From: Silicimonas sp.
GTDB lineage: Bacteria; Pseudomonadota; Alphaproteobacteria; Rhodobacterales; Rhodobacteraceae
DNA: 64,000 nucleotides
NCBI GenBank assembly: GCA_022826385.1
Contig: JAJDUZ010000028.1
Span: 1-64,000 of the forward strand
Reading direction: 5' to 3'
Shown: one piece after another, positions 1 through 10,266 of the stretch
How the letters are laid out: every line of letters starts with the position of its first letter
Numbering within the stretch: the first letter of the stretch is position 1
Notes under the pieces: generated by a model
Databases searched by the model: none
What the model saw: only the letters and a program-made list of their open reading frames with translations
What the model was told of the DNA's origin: nothing
Made by a program: the position numbers and the translations under genes

Positions 1-1
1 G

Positions 2-475
2 CTTTATCCCAGTTCGTCAGATGACGATATACAGGATTTGCCTGATTTCTTTGTTGATACCGGTCATATGATGCTGTCGGAAGCAATTGCCGCACCGCTT
101 AGGGCGTTCGACCTGGGCCGAACCTATATGGTGCCCGCGAAAATCGTGCTTTCCGACCGAAAAACCGAAAAGCACGCCGACCGCCGATACGTTGTTATGA
201 ATCGTTACAAAGTTGTCGATGCCCTCGTTCCCGAAGTGTGTCGAAATATTCGAGAAAACACAGGGCCTTACGCGAATCCAAATACTTGGCTCATCGCGCA
301 TGAAATCCAGGACGATGACATCGCGCTGTGCGCGGAAAAACTGGATGTTCCCCCCATTTGGGGCGGCGGAAACCTTCGAGGAGTCAAATTCTTCCGCGGT
401 GACGTGGTCGAAGCCCTCGAGGCTGCGGGCGTCGCGCATTACTTTCAATTCAAACGTTGCCGCGTTGTTTCGTAA
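2..475 (+). CDS. C-terminal part of a hypothetical protein, possibly Imm11/DUF1629-like
   Basis: The reading frame is open to the window's left edge and stops at TAA 473-475, so the 5' end is missing. The only internal candidate start is a TTG at 38 with no clear ribosome site, so I treat the gene as truncated by the window. The visible 157 residues have no signal peptide or membrane segment. They have a Trp- and Asp-containing middle (NTWLIAHEIQ) and a C-terminal end (FFRGDVVEALEAAG) that resembles the closing segment of DUF1629/Imm11-type immunity proteins. That match is from memory and weak. No partner toxin is visible. Otherwise unknown. Confidence 0.5.
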   Translation, partial: LYPSSSDDDIQDLPDFFVDTGHMMLSEAIAAPLRAFDLGRTYMVPAKIVLSDRKTEKHADRRYVVMNRYKVVDALVPEVCRNIRENTGPYANPNTWLIAHEIQDDDIALCAEKLDVPPIWGGGNLRGVKFFRGDVVEALEAAGVAHYFQFKRCRVVS

Positions 476-625
476 CGCACACCTGTCCACGCCCGCAGGT
501 CTCTAGTCTTCTGGAGTACACTTGCGTGGCGTCTGTGCCCGCAACGCTCCCAAGCAGAGCAGCACGGCGAAGCCACGACGCAATCCCTCTTGCAGATGTG
601 GCGCTCTTCCGCCCTACTTGACGCC

Positions 626-1576
626 ATGACCAACAGCTATGATACCGATCGCCTTGACCTGCCCTTCGTCGGCGTCGCCACCTTCGGCAAACGCCCTCTC
701 GTCACCGACTGGAGCGCCATCGACGCCGATGTCGCCGTCCTTGGCGCACCGTTCGATTTCGGCACGCAATGGCGGTCTGGCGCCCGGTTCGGCCCGCGGG
801 GGGTGCGCGAGGCCTCGACCCTGTTCTCGTTCGGCCATGCCGGGGCCTATGACCACGAAGACGACCGGACCTATCTGCCGGGCGACGTGCGCATCGTCGA
901 TATTGGCGATGCCGATATCGTGCATACCGACACCGAGAAGAGCCACGCTAATATAGAAGCCGGCGTTCGGGCCATTCTGAAGGCCGGTGCGTTGCCGGTT
1001 GTCATCGGCGGGGACCACTCGGTCAACATCCCTTGCATCCGCGCCTATGACGACCAAAAACCGTTTCATATCTTACAGATAGACGCGCATCTTGACTTCG
1101 TGGATGAACGCCATGGCGTGCGCCATGGGCACGGCAATCCGATGCGCCGCGCGGCCGAGCAGCCCTTTGTCAGCGGGCTGACCCAAGTCGGCATCCGCAA
1201 CGTGTCGTCAACCGCAAAGGAAGGCTATGACGACGCCCGCGCGATGGGGTCGGACATCCTGAGTGTCCGGCAGGCGCGCGCGCTTGGGCCCGAAGGCGTG
1301 GCCGACCGAATTCCGGACGGGGCGCGGGTCTATGTCACACTGGATATCGACGCCTTCTGCCCCTCGATCGCGTCAGGCACGGGGACACCCAGCCATGGTG
1401 GGTTTCTCTATTACGATGTGCTGGAACTGCTGCAACAGGTCGCCCGGCGCCACGAGGTCGTCGGCTTCGATCTGGTCGAGGTGGCGCCCGACTATGATCC
1501 GACAGGCTCGACAGCCATTCTGGCGGCGCAGATCACCCTGAATTTCCTTGGTTTCATCTTCGACGCCCAAAATTAA
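626..1576 (+). CDS. speB: Agmatinase/guanidino-compound ureohydrolase family protein
   Basis: A 316-aa member of the arginase/agmatinase (ureohydrolase) fold, which hydrolyses a guanidino group to urea and an amine using two Mn ions in the cytoplasm. All six metal ligands are visible: His131 in GGDHS, Asp153/His155/Asp157 in DAHLD, and Asp240/Asp242 in LDIDAFCPS. The ATG at 626 was chosen; an in-frame TTG at 590 and ATG at 596 would add 10-12 residues. The substrate cannot be read from the motifs: agmatine, guanidinobutyrate, guanidinopropionate and guanidine hydrolases share them. It stands alone, so the gene symbol is only the family default. Confidence 0.8.
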   Translation: MTNSYDTDRLDLPFVGVATFGKRPLVTDWSAIDADVAVLGAPFDFGTQWRSGARFGPRGVREASTLFSFGHAGAYDHEDDRTYLPGDVRIVDIGDADIVHTDTEKSHANIEAGVRAILKAGALPVVIGGDHSVNIPCIRAYDDQKPFHILQIDAHLDFVDERHGVRHGHGNPMRRAAEQPFVSGLTQVGIRNVSSTAKEGYDDARAMGSDILSVRQARALGPEGVADRIPDGARVYVTLDIDAFCPSIASGTGTPSHGGFLYYDVLELLQQVARRHEVVGFDLVEVAPDYDPTGSTAILAAQITLNFLGFIFDAQN

Positions 1577-1702
1577 GCCGCAATCTCCTTAAGCGTGCGC
1601 CCAGAAAAGTCGCGCAACCGTCAGATTTCGGTCGCGACAGGACCAAATTCATCCGTCATTAAAGACGCTGTAGGGATGCACACATAAAGTTGGCGGTTTT
1701 TA

Positions 1703-2260
1703 GTGTCGATGTCCCTGTTCCTGATTCTCGGTTTGCTCGCCTATGCGGCGGGCTCCATTCCCCTTCATCGTTTTCTCGGCTTGTCCGACTTTGACGCTGC
1801 CCCCGGTTTGCGCCCTTACCTGCGGTCAGTGCTTCGCTTCGTTCTGAACGTGGTGAAAGGCGTCATCATTGTCGAGATTGGAAGCCTCTACGGCCCCGCA
1901 TTGGCGCTAGCGACAGCCTATGGCGTTTGCCTTGGCCACAACTTCCCGATCTGGTCGACCTTTCGGGGCGGCACCGGGATCGGGGTGATCCTTGGCGCAT
2001 TGGTGGCGTTCGACCCGTCGCTTGGTCTCTTTGCGCTCGTGTCCTGGCTGACGACCTATTACGTCTATCAGAACCCGACACTGGCGGCAGTGGTCGCGGC
2101 ACTTGCCACGCCGCTGCTGGCAAGCGTCCTCGTCCTGCCGATCTCACCGATGGACCTTTTGCCCATGACGGCACTCGTCCTGTTCCGCCACTGGACGGCC
2201 GTCCTGATGGCGCTTACCCCCGAGCCACAGGAAACCGAGGACGTGTTCCGCGAACTTTGA
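1703..2260 (+). CDS. PlsY-like glycerol-3-phosphate acyltransferase family membrane protein
   Basis: About 185 residues with some five hydrophobic segments. The segment GHNFPIWSTFRGGTGIG matches the PlsY signature (GHxFPxxxxFxGGKGV), in which the Gly-rich loop contacts acyl-phosphate and glycerol-3-phosphate at the inner membrane. The usual Lys of GGKG is Thr here (GGTG). The N-terminal GSIP motif is also present. The protein is a little shorter than typical PlsY (about 200 aa) and may be a divergent paralogue rather than the essential enzyme. Translation may begin at GTG 1703 or ATG 1709; neither has a strong ribosome site. Confidence 0.65.
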   Translation: MSMSLFLILGLLAYAAGSIPLHRFLGLSDFDAAPGLRPYLRSVLRFVLNVVKGVIIVEIGSLYGPALALATAYGVCLGHNFPIWSTFRGGTGIGVILGALVAFDPSLGLFALVSWLTTYYVYQNPTLAAVVAALATPLLASVLVLPISPMDLLPMTALVLFRHWTAVLMALTPEPQETEDVFREL

Positions 2261-2264
2261 GCCG

Positions 2265-3386
2265 TCAGTGCGCCTTGGTGGCAATCTGCTTGATCGGGCG
2301 ATCCCGATAGAGCAGCGACTGCGTGTTCATGAACACGTGCACTTTCGCGGGATCGGCGGTCAGGGCAACCTCCTGACCGCGCAAGCCTTTGTGGATGCCC
2401 TGCAACTTGCCGATGACCGGGTCCGCGTCGCCCTTGGGTTCGAAATAGAGCAGCGTCACCTCGCCCAAGGCTTCGGTGATGCCGACCTTACCCTTGAAGA
2501 TGAAATCGCCGCTGGCTTCGACGAAATCCTCGGGGCGGACGCCGATGTTCACGGGCTTACCCATATCCTCGTCGCGTGACGGAATGGTCGACACGGCACG
2601 ACCGCCATCTTCAAGCTCGACCGTTGTGGTCGCCCCGGTGCCAACGATCTTGCCGGGAACAAGGTTCATCGACGGCGAGCCGATGAACTGCGCCACGAAT
2701 TCATTCTCAGGCGTCTCGTAAAGCTCAAGCGGCGATCCCACCTGGGCGATACCACCACCGGCCAACACGACGATCCGCGAGGCCAGCGTCATGGCTTCGA
2801 CCTGGTCATGGGTGACATAGATCATGGTCGAGTCGGGCATCTGTTCCTTCAGCTGCGCAATCTCAATCCGCGTGGCCACCCGCAGCGCCGCGTCGAGATT
2901 TGAAAGCGGCTCGTCGAAAAGGTAAACCTTGGGATCGCGCACGATCGAGCGGCCAATGGCCACCCGCTGACGCTGTCCGCCCGACAGCTCTTTCGGCAGG
3001 CGATCCAGAAGGTTGTGAAGCTGCAGCGTCTTTGCCGCCCGCTCGACCCGTTCTTCGATCTCGGCGGCGTCCATTTTGGCGATCTTCAGCGCGAACTGCA
3101 TGTTCTCGCGCACGGTCATATGCGGGTAAAGCGCATAGGACTGGAACACCATCGCGATCCCGCGCTCGGAGGGCGGCACATCGTTGACGACCATCCCGTC
3201 GATCTCCAGCGTGCCACCGGTGATCTTCTCGAGCCCGGCGATCATCCTGAGCAAGGTCGACTTGCCACAGCCAGACGGCCCCACGAAAACAATGAGTTCC
3301 CCGGTTTCGATATCCAGATCGATGTGCTTCAGAACATCGACCTCGCCATAGGATTTGGCGACATCCGTCAACTTCAAATTGGCCAT
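2265..3386 (-). CDS. aglK: Alpha-glucoside ABC transporter ATP-binding subunit AglK
   Basis: A 373-aa MalK/UgpC-type ATPase that energises sugar import. It has Walker A GPSGCGKST (residues 36-44), the signature LSGGQRQR, Walker B VYLFDEP followed by SNLDA, an H-loop (YVTHDQVEAM) and a C-terminal TOBE/OB region of about 130 residues typical of sugar importers. The ATG at 3386 has a good ribosome site (GGGAGGA) in the 4-bp gap after the alpha-glucosidase gene; longer upstream readings lie inside that gene. It is the last gene of the aglEFGAK operon. Confidence 0.93.
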   Translation of the reverse strand: MANLKLTDVAKSYGEVDVLKHIDLDIETGELIVFVGPSGCGKSTLLRMIAGLEKITGGTLEIDGMVVNDVPPSERGIAMVFQSYALYPHMTVRENMQFALKIAKMDAAEIEERVERAAKTLQLHNLLDRLPKELSGGQRQRVAIGRSIVRDPKVYLFDEPLSNLDAALRVATRIEIAQLKEQMPDSTMIYVTHDQVEAMTLASRIVVLAGGGIAQVGSPLELYETPENEFVAQFIGSPSMNLVPGKIVGTGATTTVELEDGGRAVSTIPSRDEDMGKPVNIGVRPEDFVEASGDFIFKGKVGITEALGEVTLLYFEPKGDADPVIGKLQGIHKGLRGQEVALTADPAKVHVFMNTQSLLYRDRPIKQIATKAH

Positions 3387-3390
3387 GGTC

Positions 3391-5052
<1,662 letters not shown>

Positions 5053-5064
5053 TTCTCAGGGTTC

Positions 5065-6219
5065 CTATTTAACCGAGCCGGCCAGAAGACCGCGCACGAG
5101 GTAACGTTGCATGGCGAAGAAGACGATCAGCGGCACAGCGATCGAGACAAAGGCCGCGGTCGCCAGAATTTCCCAGTTGCCGCCTCGGGTGCCCAGAAGT
5201 TCGGTGATCTGGTTCGTCATCACCGTGGTCTGACCGGTCGAGTCGATCAGGAACACTTTGGCGACCAGCAGGTCGTTCCACGTCCAGAGGAACTGGAAGA
5301 TCGCGAAGCTCGCCAAGGCCGGGAACGACAGCGGAAGGATGATCTTGGTGAAGATCTGGAAATCCGTCGCCCCATCGACCTTGGCGTTCTCGATGATGTC
5401 CCTTGGAAGGCCCACCATGTAGTTTCGCAGAAGATATATCGCGAGCGGTAACCCGAAGCCCGTATGCGCCAGCCAGACGCCCAGATAGCCTTTCCCGATG
5501 CCAATCCCCAGATGCAGTTTCAGAAGCGGGATCAGCGCCAGTTGCAGCGGCACCACCAGCAATCCGACCACCATCGCGATCAGCAGCGCCCGGCCCGGAA
5601 AATCCATCCACGCCAGCGCGTAAGCCGCAAAGGCCGCAATCACGATCGGGATGATCGTCGCCGGAATGGTCACCGTCAGCGTGTTGAAGAACGCCTTGGC
5701 CATGCCCTCGGAATTCGACGGGTCGAACAGCATGTTGTCATAGTTCTCGAACGTGAACTCGGGCGGCGCCGTGATGGTCGCAAAAACCCTCTGACCACGC
5801 CCCGAGATCTCGTCCTCGGAGCCACGCCATTCATAGTTGCCGGCGGCGTCCACGGTGATGGTCTCGGTGCCCTTGAGCTCGGCGGTTTCGCCTGCTGTGT
5901 AAGCATCGATCGCGCGCGAGGATGTGCCCCAGACAGTGATCGTGCCGCTTGCGCCTTCGGCCTCCAGCAGGTTTCCGGTCACGACGAACTGGTCGCCATC
6001 CGCGACCCGGTTGTCGTCTGGGTCCGCGGCCCGCAGCACGATGTTCTGTTCCGCTTCGCCCAAGGCCGCCCACCAGCCCGAGGTCGCAATCTGATCACCC
6101 GTCCGGAAGGACGACACGAACAGCCCGACGGTCGGGAAGAGCCACAAGAGCACCAGCGCCAGAACCGAGATGTGGACCGCCCAAGTGAGCGACGACTTGG
6201 AGCCTGCGATATTATCCAT
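5065..6219 (-). CDS. aglG: Alpha-glucoside ABC transporter permease AglG
   Basis: A 384-aa MalG-type inner-membrane permease. The first transmembrane helix (residues about 12-35) is followed by a periplasmic insertion of roughly 110 residues, rich in Asp/Glu/Gly/Thr, before the remaining five helices. This insertion is characteristic of the AglG subfamily. The cytoplasmic EAA loop is visible as ENAKVDGATDFQIFTKIILPLSFPALA. The gene lies between aglF and aglA in the operon and ends 12 bp before aglA. Confidence 0.9.
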   Translation of the reverse strand: MDNIAGSKSSLTWAVHISVLALVLLWLFPTVGLFVSSFRTGDQIATSGWWAALGEAEQNIVLRAADPDDNRVADGDQFVVTGNLLEAEGASGTITVWGTSSRAIDAYTAGETAELKGTETITVDAAGNYEWRGSEDEISGRGQRVFATITAPPEFTFENYDNMLFDPSNSEGMAKAFFNTLTVTIPATIIPIVIAAFAAYALAWMDFPGRALLIAMVVGLLVVPLQLALIPLLKLHLGIGIGKGYLGVWLAHTGFGLPLAIYLLRNYMVGLPRDIIENAKVDGATDFQIFTKIILPLSFPALASFAIFQFLWTWNDLLVAKVFLIDSTGQTTVMTNQITELLGTRGGNWEILATAAFVSIAVPLIVFFAMQRYLVRGLLAGSVK

Positions 6220-6294
6220 GGGACGTTCCCCCTGGGTGTGAGGCGCAATTTTCTGTGGAGAAAATGCGCATGTTCCGTGTGCTTCGATCAGCCA

Positions 6295-7509
6295 TCAGCG
6301 CATCTCCTTCCGGGCGTTGTAGACGTTCCAGATCAGGATCGGAGAGACCAGCAGCATGATGATGATCGCCGCCGCCGACCCGACGCCCCAGTCATTGGCG
6401 CGGAACAGTTTGTCGTACATGTAGTTGGCCAGAACCTGCGTCTGCCATTGGCCGTTTGTCATCGCGAACACGATGTCGAAGACCTTGAGCACCGTCAGCG
6501 TGATCGTCGTCCAGACCACCACGATGGTCGGCATGATCTGCGGCACCTTGATCTTGAAGAAGATCTGGAACGGGTTGGCGCCATCGACAATCGCCGCTTC
6601 CACCGTTTCCTCGGGAATGCCGCGCAAAGCTGCGCTCAGGATCACCATGGCAAACCCGGTCTGGATCCAGATCAGCACCACCATCAGGAAGAAGTTGTTG
6701 TAAAACGGCAGGGTCAGCCAGTTCTGCGGTTCGCCATAAGGCAGCTCGGCTGTTGCCACGCCCAGCACCGATTTCAGGGACAGAAACACCATCCAGATCG
6801 CGAAGAGCCCGCCAAACGCCTTTAGCAGCGTGACCCAGACACCGCCGGTCATGCGCAGGATGATGTAGCCCACATAGGCCACCACCGCGGCAAAGGCCAA
6901 CAGCATGAGAACCGGCATCACCTTCAGGAACAGGACCGAGCCGAAGCCGCCCTCGAACTGCATCCAGACGGCGTTCAGCACACCGATCTGCGCCGTGCCT
7001 TCGGGCCGGGCGTCATAGATCAGCTTGAAGATCACCGAGGCGCCCACGAACGAGATCGCCATCGGCATGAAGATGACGGATTTCGCGATATTGCCCCAGC
7101 CGATCCGGTCGGTCAGCTGCGCGACGAGCAACCCGAACGCGGTCGAGGCCGCGGGCACCACAATCAGCCAGAGCATGTTGTTGCGCATCGCTTCCCAGAA
7201 CTTCGCCTCGGCAAACATCTGGTTGTAATTCGCAAACCCGACGAAAGCGCCGCCCTGATCGCGGTCGGTCAGCGACAGCCGCAGCGTCTCGAAGACGGGA
7301 TAGCCAAGGTAGAGCGCAAGCGCGAACATGGCCGGGAAGACGAACAGCCATGGCCGGATCTGATTGGCGCGGTTGATATTCCGCCCGGCATTCGGGCCGG
7401 TCGCCGGGAACAGAACCTTATCCAGGAAGAGGTTCGAGAAATAGAAATATCCCAGGCACCCCCCAACGCCGATGACGACGGTCATGAGGCCAAGTAACGC
7501 GGCATCCAT
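6295..7509 (-). CDS. aglF: Alpha-glucoside ABC transporter permease AglF
   Basis: A 404-aa MalF-type permease. There are two N-terminal hydrophobic segments, a periplasmic region, then the conserved transmembrane core with the EAA loop EAAIVDGANPFQIFFKIKVPQIMPTI, which docks on AglK. It precedes aglG by 75 bp and follows aglE after about 150 bp that contain a strong stem-loop. The partner set (E, G, K) is complete in this locus. Confidence 0.9.
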   Translation of the reverse strand: MDAALLGLMTVVIGVGGCLGYFYFSNLFLDKVLFPATGPNAGRNINRANQIRPWLFVFPAMFALALYLGYPVFETLRLSLTDRDQGGAFVGFANYNQMFAEAKFWEAMRNNMLWLIVVPAASTAFGLLVAQLTDRIGWGNIAKSVIFMPMAISFVGASVIFKLIYDARPEGTAQIGVLNAVWMQFEGGFGSVLFLKVMPVLMLLAFAAVVAYVGYIILRMTGGVWVTLLKAFGGLFAIWMVFLSLKSVLGVATAELPYGEPQNWLTLPFYNNFFLMVVLIWIQTGFAMVILSAALRGIPEETVEAAIVDGANPFQIFFKIKVPQIMPTIVVVWTTITLTVLKVFDIVFAMTNGQWQTQVLANYMYDKLFRANDWGVGSAAAIIIMLLVSPILIWNVYNARKEMR

Positions 7510-7619
7510 GCTGTTCCCTCCCGTTTCGCGATGCAGGTTTGTGCTTGCGAAATCAGCTAATTGACACGCACTCTTAAATTACAGGCATTCGGTATTTGGG
7601 CCGCCTTCGCGCCCGAAGC

Positions 7620-7647
7620 GGACGCCCCGAAACAGGTCGGGGCGTCC
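7620..7647 (-). terminator. Stem-loop between aglE and aglF
   Basis: A perfect 11-bp stem (GGACGCCCCGA paired with TCGGGGCGTCC) with a 6-nt loop, starting 14 bp after the aglE stop codon on the minus strand. No long U-run follows, so it is more likely a partial terminator or 3' mRNA stabiliser. Such a structure would let the binding protein be made in excess over the membrane subunits. Confidence 0.75.
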
Positions 7648-7660
7648 AATCTTGCAACGC

Positions 7661-9019
7661 TTACTTGAGCGCGTCCCAGCTGGACTGGATCTCGTTGGCG
7701 ACATCCGTTGCGGACTTGCCGCCGGTATAGTCGACCATGCCGGTCCAGAACGTGCCGGCGCCAACGCCGCCCGGCATCAGGTCCGAACCGTCAAAGCGGA
7801 AGGTCGTCGCGTTGACGAGGATTTCCGCCTGACCGCGCAGCGCGTCGTTCAGATAGGTTTCCGGGTTCACCGACTTCAGCGGCGTCAGGAAGCCCGACTG
7901 TGCGCCGAAGACTTCATGCGCCAGCGGCAACTGTAGGAACTCCATCAGCGCGTTGGTGCCATCCGACGGATCGGTGATCGCCATCAGCGTGCCACCGCCC
8001 AGAACCGGGTTGCCCAGGTCTTTTTCCGCGAAGGACGGGAAATAGAAGAAATCCACGTCTTCGCCGAACTCGGTGTCTTCCGGGAAGAAGGCCGGGACGA
8101 ACGAAGCCTGACGGTGCATGTAGCAGCCCGGAGGCGAGGCAAACATGCCGTTCGGGCTGTCGCGGAAGTCGGTCGAGGCCACGGCCCCGGCGCCACCGGC
8201 GACTTTGGCGTCGTCACGGGCAAACCAGCCGAATTCCTCGATGGCCGCGATGACCTTCGGATCGTTGAACGGCAGGTCGTTGGTGGTCCATGCGTCATAA
8301 TCTTCTGCCGACACGGTGCGCAGCATCATGTCTTCGACCCAGTCAGTTGCCGGCCAGCCGGTGGCAGCGCCCGAGCCCAGACCGATGCACCACGGCACTT
8401 CACCATCGGCGACGATCTGTTCGGTCAGCGCCTTCAGCTCTTCCATGGTTTCCGGCACTTCGTAGCCAGCATCCTCGAAGTTCTCAGGCACATACCAGAC
8501 AAGCGACTTCACGTTGACGTTGTAGAAGAAGCCATAGTGCTGATCGTTGCCGTCCTTGTCGGCATAGGTGCCGAGGTCGACCCACGACTGGCCAGCGCCA
8601 TAGTTCGCAGCCACGAACTCATCCATGCCATCGGGCAGCGGATAAAGCAGGCCACGCGCAGCCATATCGGCTGCAAGACCCGGCTGCGGGAAGACGGCGA
8701 CGTTCGGAGCCGAACCGGCTTCGGCGTCGATCACGATCTGCTGCTCGAAGCTGTCCGAGCCGGTATAGATCACTTCGGCGCCGGTCGCGTCGGCGAAATA
8801 CGCCAGAACCGAACGGAAGACATCATCTTCCGGCGTCAGCCACGGACCCGAAACGGTAACCTGCTGGCCCGATAGATCCGGTGCGCTTTCAGCCCATGCC
8901 GTATAGCTGTCCCAGCTGAAGGCCCCTTCACCGGGGTTGAACGGAAGATGGCCGCCCGCAAGCGCGCCACTGGCAGACAAGGCAAGGACGGCCGCGCCTG
9001 CGAAAAGTTGCGATTTCAT
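7661..9019 (-). CDS. aglE: Alpha-glucoside ABC transporter substrate-binding protein AglE
   Basis: A 452-aa periplasmic solute-binding protein of the carbohydrate (SBP_bac_1) type. The N-terminus MKSQLFAGAAVLALSASGALA is a clear Sec signal peptide, cleaved near residue 21. The ATG at 9019 is preceded by GGGAGGA; the frame extends upstream to 9121, but that part covers the promoter and is not expected to be translated. It is the first gene of the operon, divergent from aglR. Confidence 0.92.
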   Translation of the reverse strand: MKSQLFAGAAVLALSASGALAGGHLPFNPGEGAFSWDSYTAWAESAPDLSGQQVTVSGPWLTPEDDVFRSVLAYFADATGAEVIYTGSDSFEQQIVIDAEAGSAPNVAVFPQPGLAADMAARGLLYPLPDGMDEFVAANYGAGQSWVDLGTYADKDGNDQHYGFFYNVNVKSLVWYVPENFEDAGYEVPETMEELKALTEQIVADGEVPWCIGLGSGAATGWPATDWVEDMMLRTVSAEDYDAWTTNDLPFNDPKVIAAIEEFGWFARDDAKVAGGAGAVASTDFRDSPNGMFASPPGCYMHRQASFVPAFFPEDTEFGEDVDFFYFPSFAEKDLGNPVLGGGTLMAITDPSDGTNALMEFLQLPLAHEVFGAQSGFLTPLKSVNPETYLNDALRGQAEILVNATTFRFDGSDLMPGGVGAGTFWTGMVDYTGGKSATDVANEIQSSWDALK

Positions 9020-9071
9020 TCTGGAGATCCTCCCAAGGTTTCCATCTCTGCGCTTTCGGAATCGTTCCCAC

Positions 9072-9085
9072 CCAAAGCGCTTTGG
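9072..9085. promoter_or_regulatory. LacI-type operator 1 (aglE side)
   Basis: CCAAAGCGCTTTGG is a perfect 14-bp palindrome with the central CG typical of LacI/GalR-family operators. It lies 53 bp upstream of the aglE start and just downstream of a candidate promoter, a position suited to repression by the divergent regulator AglR. Confidence 0.75.
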
Positions 9086-9092
9086 ATGCGTC

Positions 9093-9121
9093 ACAGTCGC
9101 CGAAGGCACTCCGCTTGTCAA
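9093..9121 (-). promoter_or_regulatory. Candidate sigma-70 promoter for aglEFGAK
   Basis: Reading the minus strand, a perfect -35 box TTGACA (9121-9116) is followed by 17 bp and a weak -10 GACTGT (9098-9093). The expected transcription start falls at the edge of the palindromic operator at 9072-9085. The -10 match is poor, so this is tentative. Confidence 0.4.
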
Positions 9122-9199
9122 TCAGTAATCATTGACATTTAACGCGCGTAAACTCTTTGACCCCGCTTGAAAGCTTGCATAAGGTCAGCCGGGAAATTG

Positions 9200-9209
9200 A
9201 AAGCGCTTT
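9200..9209. promoter_or_regulatory. LacI-type operator 2 overlapping the aglR leader
   Basis: AAAGCGCTTT repeats the 10-bp core of operator 1 and is followed by GG as there. It ends 4 bp before the likely aglR ATG at 9214 and covers the ribosome-binding position, suggesting autoregulation of aglR and possibly DNA looping with operator 1, about 128 bp away. Confidence 0.65.
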
Positions 9210-9213
9210 GGAA

Positions 9214-10263
9214 ATGAACCTCAAGGAACTGTCGGATCATCTTGGCTTGTCCCCGACCACCGTCAGCCGGGCGCTGAACGGCTATCCCGAGGTCAGTGAA
9301 CGCACCCGCAAACGGGTCGAGGAAGCCGCGAAACAGCACAATTACTCACCCAATGCGCGCGCCAAGCGCCTGGCGACAGGCCGCGCAATGTCGATCGGGC
9401 ACCTGCTGCCTATGTCGAAAGAGCACGAGATGGTGAACCCGGTGTTCGCCGACTTCATCACCGGCGCCGGCAAGCGCTATGCCGAGGAAGGATATGACCT
9501 GTTGTTGTCGGTCGTGCGCGACGAGGACGAGGAAGAAACTTATCGCGATCTGGCAACACGCGGTGCGGTCGATGGCGTGGTCATTCACGGCCCCAAGGTC
9601 AACGATCCCAGAATCGCCCTTCTGACCGAACTTGGCCTGCCCTTCGTCGTCCATGGTCGCTCCAGCGAGGTCAACGCGGGCTACAACTGGGTCGATGTCA
9701 ACAACCGCCGCGCCTTCGAGCGCGCCACGGCGCTGCTGCTTGATCTCGGCCATCGCCGGATCGCGCTTCTGAACGGTCTGGCCGACATGGACTTCGCCGC
9801 CCGCCGCTTCGCCGGCTTCCGCGAGGCGCTGGCGGCGCGTGACCTGGCCCCTGAAGCCGATCTCATCAGCCATGCCGAAATGACCGAGACCTATGGCTAT
9901 CAGCGGATGCAGGAATTGCTGGCCCTGCCCGCGCCGCCGACTGCGGTTATCGTGTCATCGATCATCCCCGCACTTGGCGTCCGTCGCGCGCTTGTCGATG
10001 CGGGCCTGAAACTGGCCGAAGACATTTCGGTCGTCATCCATGACGACGATCTCAGCTATTTCCGCAATGACGGAGATGTGCCGACCTATACCGCAACCCG
10101 TTCGTCGGTGCGCGAGGCCGGACGGATCACCGCCGAAATGCTGCTGAGCGCCATCACCCGCGGTGCGGGCGCACCGCAGAACATCCTGCTTGAGGCCGAA
10201 TTGATGGTCGGCCAATCCACCGGCCCTGCCCCGGCGGTTCGCAGACTGCTGAACGAAGGATAA
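9214..10263 (+). CDS. aglR: LacI-family transcriptional regulator AglR
   Basis: A 349-aa regulator: N-terminal LacI helix-turn-helix (MNLKELSDHLGLSPTTVSRALNGYPEVSE), the hinge helix region (YSPNARAKRLATGR), then a periplasmic-binding-like effector domain. The ATG at 9214 places the helix-turn-helix at the N-terminus as in family members; a longer reading from 9157 would add 19 non-conserved residues and run through operator 2. It is divergent from aglE and three bases upstream of the GH1 gene, so it is likely the local alpha-glucoside repressor. Confidence 0.9.
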   Translation: MNLKELSDHLGLSPTTVSRALNGYPEVSERTRKRVEEAAKQHNYSPNARAKRLATGRAMSIGHLLPMSKEHEMVNPVFADFITGAGKRYAEEGYDLLLSVVRDEDEEETYRDLATRGAVDGVVIHGPKVNDPRIALLTELGLPFVVHGRSSEVNAGYNWVDVNNRRAFERATALLLDLGHRRIALLNGLADMDFAARRFAGFREALAARDLAPEADLISHAEMTETYGYQRMQELLALPAPPTAVIVSSIIPALGVRRALVDAGLKLAEDISVVIHDDDLSYFRNDGDVPTYTATRSSVREAGRITAEMLLSAITRGAGAPQNILLEAELMVGQSTGPAPAVRRLLNEG

Positions 10264-10266
10264 TCC

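Noticed and set aside
5464-6825. 453-aa plus-strand frame opposite aglG and aglF
   Set aside because: Arg/His/Gln-rich antisense shadow crossing two real permease genes and their spacer.
7579-7764. Small gene downstream of aglE on the minus strand
   Set aside because: It overlaps the end of aglE in another frame and covers the intra-operon hairpin; no start signal.
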